A stretch of 64,000 nt of DNA from positions 434,001-498,000 of the forward strand of contig NZ_PJMQ01000001.1 in NCBI RefSeq assembly GCF_002846335.1. Direction: 5' to 3'. Shown in pieces: positions 25,042 to 32,864 of this stretch. The stretch is from Janthinobacterium sp. 61 (lineage in GTDB: Bacteria; Pseudomonadota; Gammaproteobacteria; Burkholderiales; Burkholderiaceae_D). The notes under the pieces were generated by a model. The model had not been told where the DNA came from, searched no databases, and saw only the letters and a program-made list of their open reading frames with translations. The translations under genes and the position numbers were made by a program. Every line of letters starts with the position of its first letter. Within the stretch, counting starts at the first letter, position 1.

Positions 25042-25063
25042 TGGCCTTGCAGCAGATCTGGTA

Positions 25064-26242
25064 TCAGGCAGCTGCCAGGCGCCACAGCGACGTGATTTCC
25101 TTCGAGCGGGCCGCGTGCAGGCTGTCCGTGGCGTCCTGCGCGCGCGGGTGCGTGGGTTTCACGTCCAGGCGGTCGAGCACTTTCAAACCCGCTTGCGCTA
25201 TCCACTCGAGCAATTGTGCGCGCGGGCGCAGGCCCAGGTGCTCGGCCAGGTCCGATAAGATCAGCCAGCCTTCGCCAGCCGGCTCCAGATGATCGGCCAG
25301 GCCGGCCAGGAAGCCGCGCAGCATGCGGCTGTCCGGATCGTAGACGGCGTATTCGATGGGCGAGCTTGGACGGGCCGGCAGCCATGGCGGATTGCACACG
25401 ACCAGCGGCGCGCGTCCAGCAGGGAACAGGTCGGCCTGTACCACGTCGACCTTGCCTTGCAAATCGAGGCGGGCCAGGTTTTCGCGCGCGCAGGACAGGG
25501 CGCGCGGGTCCTGGTCGGTGGCGACGATGCGGTCGATGCCGCGCTGCGCCAGCACGGCGGCCAGCACGCCCGTGCCTGTGCCGATGTCGAAGGCCAGTCT
25601 GGCGCGCGGGGGCAGGGGCGCGTCGGCCACCAGGCCCACGTATTCGCCGCGGATGGGCGCGAACACGCCGTAATGGGGGTGGATGCGCTGGCCCAGGGCC
25701 GGCAGTTCCACGCCCGTGCGGCGCCATTCGTGCGCGCCGATCAGGCCCAGCAGCTCGCGCAGCGAGGCGACGAAGGTCTCGTCGCCGCGGCCATATGCCT
25801 CATTGCATGCCAGTTTCACGTCCGGCGCGCGGCGCAGCGGAATCGTGTAGTCGGCGTCAAAAGGCAGCAGCAGCATGGCCAGGGTGCGGGCGCGTTGCGA
25901 TTGGGCCTGGCGGTGCAGATGGAAGGCTTCCGTGGCGGACGGTTCCGGTTTTGCCAGCTTGGCGGCCTTGGCCTTCTTGCTGGGTTTGTCGTTTTTGTGG
26001 TCGGCGCGCCGCGCCAGCGCCTGCAGCAGCTGGCGCGCGTTCTGGAAGTCGCCGCGCCACAGCATGGCCGTGCCTTCGCAGGCCAGGCGGTAGGCCTGGT
26101 CGGCCGTCGTGCGGTCATCCGCGATGACGACGCGCTTGGGTGGCGGCATGCCGCTTTCCGAGCGCCAGCGGGCCGAATGCTCGGCGCCGTTTTCGCTCCA
26201 GTGGATCTGCGGATGAACGGTAGGTGAAGAGGTGTCGGACAT
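25064..26242 (-). CDS. Class I SAM-dependent methyltransferase
   Basis: About 392 residues. An N-terminal region with a basic linker (KPSKKAKAAKLAKPEP) precedes a C-terminal Rossmann methyltransferase domain: AdoMet motif I LAFDIGTGTGVLAAVLAQRG, motif II VATDQDPRALSCARENL, and the catalytic motif IV VVCNPPWLPARP. The NPPW motif is typical of enzymes methylating planar nitrogens, such as PrmC, RlmG and RsmC relatives, so the target may be a protein glutamine or a base in rRNA. The start at 26242 (MSDTSSPTV) is preferred; other in-frame starts extend to 26419. The promoter of initiator tRNA copy 2 lies just past its 3' end. Confidence 0.85.
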   Translation of the reverse strand: MSDTSSPTVHPQIHWSENGAEHSARWRSESGMPPPKRVVIADDRTTADQAYRLACEGTAMLWRGDFQNARQLLQALARRADHKNDKPSKKAKAAKLAKPEPSATEAFHLHRQAQSQRARTLAMLLLPFDADYTIPLRRAPDVKLACNEAYGRGDETFVASLRELLGLIGAHEWRRTGVELPALGQRIHPHYGVFAPIRGEYVGLVADAPLPPRARLAFDIGTGTGVLAAVLAQRGIDRIVATDQDPRALSCARENLARLDLQGKVDVVQADLFPAGRAPLVVCNPPWLPARPSSPIEYAVYDPDSRMLRGFLAGLADHLEPAGEGWLILSDLAEHLGLRPRAQLLEWIAQAGLKVLDRLDVKPTHPRAQDATDSLHAARSKEITSLWRLAAA

Positions 26243-26300
26243 GGGATTCAATCGATAGAAGGGGGCGCGCGGCATGGTCGCCTGCGCAGGCCGTCTTCCA

Positions 26301-27155
26301 TTATACGTCGCTGGACGTGCTGTCAGCGGTGTCCGTGCCATAGGCGAGTGCCAGCGCACGGGCGCGCACCTGGTCTTCGGGCGCCGTTGCCACGGCTTTT
26401 TTGGCGGCCTCGGCGGCATTGTCTGGCTGCACCAGCTTGAGCAAGCGCAAGCTCAGGCTGCCCGCCAGGTCGCCATCCTTGCCGCTGGCGCTGGCGCCGT
26501 CGGACGCGCTCTGATGGAGATTGCTTTGCAGTTGCTGGCCCAGCAGCTTGAACAGATCGTGCAGATTGCCGGCGAAGGTCGTGGCGGGTAACTCTTTGGC
26601 GGGCAGGGCGGCGTCATCGGATGGCGGAACTTCCTGTGCATCATCTTGCGTTTGCGCAAATGCACCTGCGCTGATGTTCGATTGATACTGCACTTCCAGT
26701 TCGAAGTCGAACGTCTGGCCATCGGCCGTGGTGATCTTGCCCTTGCCAATGAAATGGGCATTTTCATCGAGGCTGAAGGCGGCGGCGCGACTGCTGCTGC
26801 CGGCGCCCGAGACGCTGGCATTGCCGCTGCTGAAGCTGGAACCGGCTTGCAGGTCGACTGAATCGAAGGCGATCGTGGCGCCGTCGCCGAACAGCTGGCG
26901 CGTCATGCTGGTCAGAAAATCCTGCGCCACGTCGACGGTGGCGTTGCCCAGCGCATCGGTCCGTTGCGAGAGTCCCCTGGCCGACAGGTCCAGGCCATTC
27001 TTCGACAGGGCCACCACGTCTTGCGCCGTGCGCTGCATCAGGGGTGAAGCGCCCAGGCCAGCCACACCGGTGCCCGCCTTTTGCGGCGCTTGCCCTGCCA
27101 GGGTATTGGCAGCAGGCTGGCGCGAGCCGGGAACGAGGGCGGGAAGCTGGGACAT
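26301..27155 (-). CDS. Hypothetical protein
   Basis: A 284-residue protein without signal peptide or membrane helix and low in Cys. The centre has a beta-rich repeat-like region (GKGKITTADGQTFDFELEVQ) after a Ser/Gly-rich stretch (AGSSFSSGNASVSGAGSSSR). The C-terminal third is helical (LHDLFKLLGQQLQSNLHQ, then SLSLRLLKLVQPDNAAEAAK). Composition resembles secreted or appendage-associated proteins, but I cannot assign a family. It is the first gene of a minus-strand pair with the methyltransferase. Confidence 0.65.
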   Translation of the reverse strand: MSQLPALVPGSRQPAANTLAGQAPQKAGTGVAGLGASPLMQRTAQDVVALSKNGLDLSARGLSQRTDALGNATVDVAQDFLTSMTRQLFGDGATIAFDSVDLQAGSSFSSGNASVSGAGSSSRAAAFSLDENAHFIGKGKITTADGQTFDFELEVQYQSNISAGAFAQTQDDAQEVPPSDDAALPAKELPATTFAGNLHDLFKLLGQQLQSNLHQSASDGASASGKDGDLAGSLSLRLLKLVQPDNAAEAAKKAVATAPEDQVRARALALAYGTDTADSTSSDV

Positions 27156-27215
27156 GGTCGGTTCAAATGGGGGAGATATGCGAATTAACGGCAGTATCTC
27201 CCCATTCTTTAACCA

Positions 27216-27425
27216 TTAGTGGTGGTGTGACCAGCTACCGTCTGCCGACTCCAGGTAAGACTTGACGGCATCGGCCTGGCCCGTGGCGTGGCGCTTGAGT
27301 TCGCCGCATGCGCAAATGCCCTGATACGGCTGGATATGCGAGCAGGCAGAGACTTTTTGCAGGTAGACCTGCATGGATTTGTGACATTTTACGCACTTGA
27401 AGGTGAGGCTGCGGGCGGCTTTCAT
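27216..27425 (-). CDS. Small zinc-ribbon-like protein, 69 aa
   Basis: MKAARSLTFKCVKCHKSM opens a 69-residue protein with Cys at 11, 14, 28, 38 and 40 (CxxC ... C ... CxC), and an additional His at 30 that could complete a zinc site. It ends in SHHH. AAGGA lies nine bases before the ATG at 27425, supporting translation. No known family recognised; a zinc-binding accessory protein is an inference from the Cys spacing. Confidence 0.6.
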   Translation of the reverse strand: MKAARSLTFKCVKCHKSMQVYLQKVSACSHIQPYQGICACGELKRHATGQADAVKSYLESADGSWSHHH

Positions 27426-27603
27426 GGGTTTCCTTGAACTGTTGCGGGGCGTAGGCGGTGCCTGCGCGAAGGCGGCGATTTTAACGCACTCCGGCCACCG
27501 TTACACGTTGTTGCATCTGCGCCACGCGCACGTCAACTGAATCCGCGCCATGACGTTGAACGTATACAGGAGGTCACCTGACCGCCATTGAAGAGGTAGC
27601 ACC

Positions 27604-27771
27604 ATGGAAAAGCATGACAAGGAAAAGCCAGTACAGCCCGCCAAGGAGCTGGTCAGGAAGTGGTTGAAAGCGGAGCTGGAACAGCGCCGGCCCCCGCCCG
27701 ACCCCGAGCAAATCCGCCGCGAACTGGGCTGGGATTTGCTCAGGCTGGAACGGGAACCCCTGCTTCGCTGA
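27604..27771 (+). CDS. Small conserved-looking protein, 55 aa
   Basis: ATG at 27604 preceded by GAGGT, ending TGA at 27769-27771. The 55-residue product contains PAKELVRKWLKAELEQR and PDPEQIRRELGWDL, a charged amphipathic helix followed by a motif I associate with small uncharacterised proteins in this bacterial group. It is convergent with sbcC (16 bp apart). An antisense 69-residue frame covers the same bases but has no ribosome-binding site and a less sensible composition. Confidence 0.55.
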   Translation: MEKHDKEKPVQPAKELVRKWLKAELEQRRPPPDPEQIRRELGWDLLRLEREPLLR

Positions 27772-27787
27772 CGTCCTTGCCACTCCG

Positions 27788-30700
27788 CTAGCGCACCGTC
27801 ACCACGCTCTTGCCGCCGGACCCCGGCTGCACAAGGATGCGGGTGGCGATGCGCTCCGTCATTTCCTGCACGTGCGAGATGACGCCCACCTTGCGCCCCA
27901 TCGCCTGCAAGCCGTCGAGCGCATCCATGGCCACGCGCAGGGTTTCCGTATCGAGGCTGCCAAAGCCCTCGTCGATGAACAGCGATTCTACGCGCACGCG
28001 GTTCGAGGATAGCGAAGCCAGGCCCAGCGCCAGGGCCAGCGAGACGAGGAACGATTCGCCGCCCGACAGCGAGTGCACGGAGCGCAGTTCGCCGCCCATG
28101 TCCTGGTCGCGCACCATCAGGCCCAGCGACGGATTGTTCGGATTGTCGATGCGTTCCAGTTGATAGCGACGCGCCAGGTGATTCAGGTGTGCGTTGGCAT
28201 AGCCGAGCAGCACTTCCAGTGTGAATTGCTGCGCATAGTTGCGAAATTTCTTGCCGTCTGCCGAGCCGATCAATTCATTCAGGCTGGCCCAGCGCCGCTC
28301 GATGGCCGCCTGCGCCTCGATCTGCGCCAGCATCGATTGCGCGCTGTGGCGCCGCGCATCGTCCTGCGCGATGGCCAGGCGCAGGCGCGTCGCTTCCTGA
28401 TTGGCTGCCTGGCGTTCCGCGCCAAGCGCGTCGAGCGCGGCCTGCAGCGCCGCCACGTCCGTTTCCAGTGCTTCCGGTGGCCGCTCCAGGTGGGCCGCCA
28501 GTTGCTGCCGGCGTTCGGCCAGCACGGAGAGCGCCGCCGTATGGCGGTCGGCGATCACTTGCAGGGCGTCCCTTTCCGCGCGCATGGCTTCCGGCGCGAT
28601 GGCCAGATGCGCACGCAAGGCTGCCATGTCGGCTGGCGCATGGGCCGGATGGGCAAGCTGGAACCGGTGCAGCCAGTCCTCCAGCGCTGCCGCAGCATCG
28701 CTGTCTTGCTGGCGCAAGGTATCGAGGCGCAGTGCCGCTTGCGTGCATGCTTCGTCCAGCCGCGCGCGCGCCTGGCTGGCCGCTTGCGCCGCCGCTTGCT
28801 GCTGCGCCAGATGGTCTTTTGCGCGCGCGACGGCGCCTGCCAGCGCACCTTCCACCTCGGCCACGGCTTGGCCATTCCACAGCGCCGCGCGCTGCGCTTG
28901 CAGCGCTTTCAGCTGCGCGTCCAGGGCGGCGTATGCCGCATGCGCCTCCAGTGCCAGCTGCTGCGTCGTGCGCGCGGCAGCATTGGCCGCGTCCAGCTGC
29001 GCGGCCAGGGTCGCCAGCGCGTGGAGGCGGCTATCCTGGTCCGCCTGCTGCTTCAGCCATTGCCGGCTTTCCGTGTCGCGCGCCGCGCGGAAGGCGGCGG
29101 GGCCGGCGCGCCAGCCATCTTTCCAGCCTTCGGCGCCTTCCACGTCGTCAAACGCGGCATCGAGCTGCGCCAACAAGCCGTCAAGCATGCTGCGCGACGT
29201 CTCGGCCTTGTCATGGCTGGCCGCCAGCTGCGCCTGTAACTGCGCCAGCCGTGTTTGCGTTTCGGCGACGGCGGCCGTCAGGCGCCCGTGTTCGGCGCCT
29301 GCCAGTTCGTGCGCCGCCTGCGCTTGCTCACGCCGCGCGCTGGCCTGGCGCAGCGCCGTCTCCTGCTGCGCCAGCGCCTGCAAGCCGGCCGCATTGGCCG
29401 CCAGTTGCTGCGTGAACCAGTCCGCGCGCTGGTCTTCGGGCGGCAATTGCAGGGTAGCGGCATGCGGCAGCCACTGCGCCTCCAGGGCGGCGATGGCGGA
29501 CGGCAGGGCCGCCAGTTCGGGCGCTATTTGCGCCTGTTCGCGCGCATAGCCGGCCAGCGCTGCCTTGTGCGTGGCCAACTGCTCCAGATTGCCGCGCGCC
29601 TGCGCGCGGCAGGCCAGCACGTCATCCTGCAAGCTGGACAGCATTGCCTTCAAGGCGTGGTTGCTATGGTCGGCGTGAGTGTACGGGTGCTCCAGAGCGC
29701 CGCAGACGGGGCAGGGCTGTTCATCCTGCAAGGTCGCACGCAGCTGTTCGACGCTGGCCGCGCATGCCGCTTCCGCGCCTTTCAAGGACTTTTCCGCCTG
29801 CGCCAGGCGCGCTTCCAGCAATGCCGTTTGTGCCGCTGCCGCCGCCAGCGCCGTGTGTTCCGTTTGCGTGGCTTGCGCCAGTTGTGCGGCCCTCGCTTGC
29901 CCGTGCGCCAGCGCCTGCTGCTGGCGCGCCAGCTCCATCCACGTCTTTTCCGCCGCATTCAACTGGTGCGCATGGTCTTCCAGCTGGCCGCGCTGTTCCT
30001 GCAGCAGCTGCCCGTCGATGGCTTGCACGGCGGACAGCGCCTCGCGCCGCTGCGCGTCGTGCGCGGCGAGCGTGGCGGCGGCGGTCGTCAACGCCGCTTG
30101 TGCTTCGTGGCCCGCGTTGCCTGCCGCGCGCACCAGCTGCGCCGCTTCGGCCACCTTGGCATCGGCCGAATCGGCTTGCGCGGCGGCCTGGCCGGCCTGG
30201 GCGAACAGCTGGTCCGACAATTGCCATGACGTGGCCAGCGCTTGCCACTGCTGGTGCGACGCCAGCCACAGGCGGCCCGTTTCCTGCTCCGCCTGCATGG
30301 CGTGCTGGCGCTGCTGCAGATCGTGCAGCGCGCTGCGCGCCCTCTCATTGGCCTGGTCGGCGGCCAGGGCGCCATCTTGCGCCTGGCGGTGCGCCGGCAA
30401 GTGGGCTGCAATGCCGGCATCGAGCGCCTTGGCGGCATCGAGCAGGGGCGCCGCATCGCGTTGCGCCCCTTCTCTGGCAAGCAAGGCCGCTGCAGCCAGC
30501 TGCAAGGCCTGCGCCAGTTGCGCTTCGCTGGCCACGGCGTACGCCGCCTGTACGCGCGACGCTTCCAGTGCCGCGCCGGTGCTGGCGATCTCGCTGGCCA
30601 GGCGCGCCACGTCGTCGATGAGGGGCCGCGCCGGCTGCAGCAATTCCCACTGCGCCAGCGCTCTGCGGCGCTCTTCTGCGGCGGCCCGTTCGGCATCGGC

Positions 30701-31555
30701 GCTGCCCAGCGCTTCTTGCGCGGCGCTTACCTGGGCGTGCAGCTTGTGCGTCTCCTGGTGCCAGCGCTGCTGCAGTTCCAGCACCGCCTTGCGCAGGTCG
30801 AGGTGTTGCAGGGTGTTTTCGGCCGCACCGCACAGCGCCTCGGCGTCGGTGCGCTCGTCCGGCGACAAGGGCCGCTGGTCAGCCAGTTTTTCGCCCAGGC
30901 GTTCGAGGACCTGCTTTTCCTTCTTCGCCCGCTCGAAGGCGCGCACGGAAATATCGGTATAGATGCTGCTGCCTGTCAGGGTTTCCAGCAATTCTCCCCG
31001 TTCATTGTCTTCTGTCTTGAGGAAGGTGGAAAACTCGTTCTGCGCCAGCAGCACGGCGCGGGTGAACTGGTCGAATGACAGACCGATGCGTTTCTCGATC
31101 TCGTCCTTCACTTCCGTCTTGGTGCCGCCGATGGGCTGCAGCGCTGGCAGCTGGTGCAAGCTCATGGCGGTCGCCTGCAGCGCCCCTTCGGACCGGGTGC
31201 GCGAGCGGCGCACGCTCCAGCGCGCGCGGTAGTGAGCGCCGTCGTTGCCGACGAAATCGACTTGCGCGTAACCGTCCGGCGTGCCGCGGCGCAGCAGGGT
31301 GCGCGTATCCTGGGCGTTGACGGTTTCCTTGCCCACGTCAGGCAGGGCGCTGCCCCTGCCCAGTACCTTCAACAGGCGCGGCGTAGCGTCGTACAGCGCC
31401 AGGCATAGCGCGTCGAGCAGGGTGCTCTTGCCCGCGCCCGTGGGGCCGCTGATGGCAAACAGGCCGGCGGACGCCAGCGGCTCCTGCTGGAAGTCGACTT
31501 CAAATTCGCCGGCCAGCGAAGCCAGGTTCTTACCGCTGATTTTCAGGATTTTCAT
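27788..31555 (-). CDS. sbcC: Exonuclease subunit SbcC
   Basis: A 1255-residue SMC-like ATPase. With SbcD it opens hairpins and degrades double-strand ends at stalled forks. The N-terminal Walker A is SGPTGAGKSTLLDALCLALY. Long Ala/Gln-rich coiled coils flank the zinc hook CPVC (Cys615 and Cys618). The C-terminal ATPase half has the signature SLSGGESFLVSLALALGLAS and Walker B ESLFIDEGFGSLD. It is longer than E. coli SbcC (1048) through extended coils. It starts 15 bases after the sbcD stop, in one operon. Confidence 0.96.
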   Translation of the reverse strand: MKILKISGKNLASLAGEFEVDFQQEPLASAGLFAISGPTGAGKSTLLDALCLALYDATPRLLKVLGRGSALPDVGKETVNAQDTRTLLRRGTPDGYAQVDFVGNDGAHYRARWSVRRSRTRSEGALQATAMSLHQLPALQPIGGTKTEVKDEIEKRIGLSFDQFTRAVLLAQNEFSTFLKTEDNERGELLETLTGSSIYTDISVRAFERAKKEKQVLERLGEKLADQRPLSPDERTDAEALCGAAENTLQHLDLRKAVLELQQRWHQETHKLHAQVSAAQEALGSADAERAAAEERRRALAQWELLQPARPLIDDVARLASEIASTGAALEASRVQAAYAVASEAQLAQALQLAAAALLAREGAQRDAAPLLDAAKALDAGIAAHLPAHRQAQDGALAADQANERARSALHDLQQRQHAMQAEQETGRLWLASHQQWQALATSWQLSDQLFAQAGQAAAQADSADAKVAEAAQLVRAAGNAGHEAQAALTTAAATLAAHDAQRREALSAVQAIDGQLLQEQRGQLEDHAHQLNAAEKTWMELARQQQALAHGQARAAQLAQATQTEHTALAAAAAQTALLEARLAQAEKSLKGAEAACAASVEQLRATLQDEQPCPVCGALEHPYTHADHSNHALKAMLSSLQDDVLACRAQARGNLEQLATHKAALAGYAREQAQIAPELAALPSAIAALEAQWLPHAATLQLPPEDQRADWFTQQLAANAAGLQALAQQETALRQASARREQAQAAHELAGAEHGRLTAAVAETQTRLAQLQAQLAASHDKAETSRSMLDGLLAQLDAAFDDVEGAEGWKDGWRAGPAAFRAARDTESRQWLKQQADQDSRLHALATLAAQLDAANAAARTTQQLALEAHAAYAALDAQLKALQAQRAALWNGQAVAEVEGALAGAVARAKDHLAQQQAAAQAASQARARLDEACTQAALRLDTLRQQDSDAAAALEDWLHRFQLAHPAHAPADMAALRAHLAIAPEAMRAERDALQVIADRHTAALSVLAERRQQLAAHLERPPEALETDVAALQAALDALGAERQAANQEATRLRLAIAQDDARRHSAQSMLAQIEAQAAIERRWASLNELIGSADGKKFRNYAQQFTLEVLLGYANAHLNHLARRYQLERIDNPNNPSLGLMVRDQDMGGELRSVHSLSGGESFLVSLALALGLASLSSNRVRVESLFIDEGFGSLDTETLRVAMDALDGLQAMGRKVGVISHVQEMTERIATRILVQPGSGGKSVVTVR

Positions 31556-31570
31556 GGTTCTCAGGTGCGC

Positions 31571-32797
31571 TCAGGCGCCGGGCAGCAGCAGTTCGGCCAG
31601 GGCCGAGAGGAGTTCGGGTGGTGCTTCCTTGGCGTATTTTTGCAGGTACAAGCGGCGGAAGATGTCGTCCGGCTGCAGCTGGCCCAATTGGTCGAGCGTC
31701 ATGTTCTCGGGTGCGCTGCTGCGCGCGGCGCTCGACGTCTCGATCTTTGCCAGGCGCACGCTCTTGCCGTCGAGCGCCGTCTCGATGCGCGTGCGCAGGC
31801 CCGGCTCGGGCGCGTCCAGTCGCACGCGCACTTCCAGGAAGGGCTGCGCTTCCGGTGGCGCAGCGGGTACGTCGAGGGCTGCCAGCTGCGCCAGCACTTC
31901 GGCTATGGGCGCAGGCGTGCTTGGCACGCGCAGCAGGGGCACGGCGCGCGGCACCTCGATGACGCGTACCTCGCGTAATTGCTCGCCTTCGATATCGAGG
32001 CACAGCACCTGGTGGCGGTAGTTCACTTCCGCGAAGGACAGGGGAATCGGGCTGCCGCAATAGCGGATGTGTTCTTGCCCGCCCACGGCCTGCGCCTTGT
32101 GCAGGTGGCCCAGCGCCGCGTAGGCGATGGCGGCATCGAAGATTCCCGACGGCAGCATCTCGGTGCCGCCGATGACGATGCGCCGTTCGGAATCGTTCGA
32201 CATTTCGCCGCCCACCATGTGGCAGTGGCCCATGGCAAGGATGGCTTGCCCGGGCTGGCGGCGCGCCAGCGCCAGGTCCGCCAGTTGGCGGTACAGCAGG
32301 GCGATGCCGCCCAGGTAGGCATCCTGGGTGTCGCCGGCGGGCAGCTTCGGCACGTCGCCGGGACGCAAGAAGGGCACGGCCAGGCACCATGCCTGCACCT
32401 GCCCATCGGCGCCCGACAAGGGCAGCAGCAGGCGTTCCAGGTCGATATCGCCATCTTCGCCGCGCAGCACATGGCCGATCACGTGGGTGCCGTGCGCGGC
32501 CAGCAGAGGGCCGGGCGCTTCCAGCCGTCCGGCCGAATCGTGGTTGCCGGCGACGACCACCAGCTGTAGCGCGGGCAGGCGCGCGCGCGCCTGCTGCAGG
32601 AACACGTACAGCTGCTTTTGCGAGGCGGCCGACGGGTTGGCGTTGTCGAACACGTCGCCGGCCACCAGCAGTACGTCGACGCGTTCGGCCACGACTGTGT
32701 CAAGCAGCCAGTCGAGGAAGCGCTGATGTTCGTAGCCCCGTTCGTAGTTGTGCAGGGTCTGGCCCAGATGCCAGTCGGAAGTGTGCAGCAGGCGCAT
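31571..32797 (-). CDS. sbcD: Exonuclease subunit SbcD
   Basis: A 408-residue Mre11-type nuclease. Phosphoesterase motifs in order: TSDWHLGQ (motif I), LLVAGDVFDNAN (II), VVVAGNHDSAGRL (III) and AMGHCHMVGG (IV), with a later ALGHLHKAQ. They form the two-manganese active site. The C-terminal capping region contacts SbcC. It is first gene of the sbcDC operon on the minus strand. Length matches family norms. Confidence 0.97.
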   Translation of the reverse strand: MRLLHTSDWHLGQTLHNYERGYEHQRFLDWLLDTVVAERVDVLLVAGDVFDNANPSAASQKQLYVFLQQARARLPALQLVVVAGNHDSAGRLEAPGPLLAAHGTHVIGHVLRGEDGDIDLERLLLPLSGADGQVQAWCLAVPFLRPGDVPKLPAGDTQDAYLGGIALLYRQLADLALARRQPGQAILAMGHCHMVGGEMSNDSERRIVIGGTEMLPSGIFDAAIAYAALGHLHKAQAVGGQEHIRYCGSPIPLSFAEVNYRHQVLCLDIEGEQLREVRVIEVPRAVPLLRVPSTPAPIAEVLAQLAALDVPAAPPEAQPFLEVRVRLDAPEPGLRTRIETALDGKSVRLAKIETSSAARSSAPENMTLDQLGQLQPDDIFRRLYLQKYAKEAPPELLSALAELLLPGA

Positions 32798-32864
32798 GGT
32801 GGGGCAAGGGTAGGGAAGACAGGCGCCAATATAGCAGGAATGGCGCCAGGCGCCATTGGCTGGA

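Larger units (their letters stand above)
24884..25046. repeat. Direct repeat containing initiator tRNA locus, copy 2
   Basis: Second copy of the repeat at 23284-23443. The tRNA and promoter are identical. The terminator loop differs and one base is inserted between hairpin and tRNA (TATCTGG versus TATTGG). Confidence 0.85.

Noticed and set aside
27574..27783. 69-codon minus-strand frame over the 55-residue small gene
   Set aside because: It has no ribosome-binding site, and the plus-strand frame has a better start context and a more protein-like composition.
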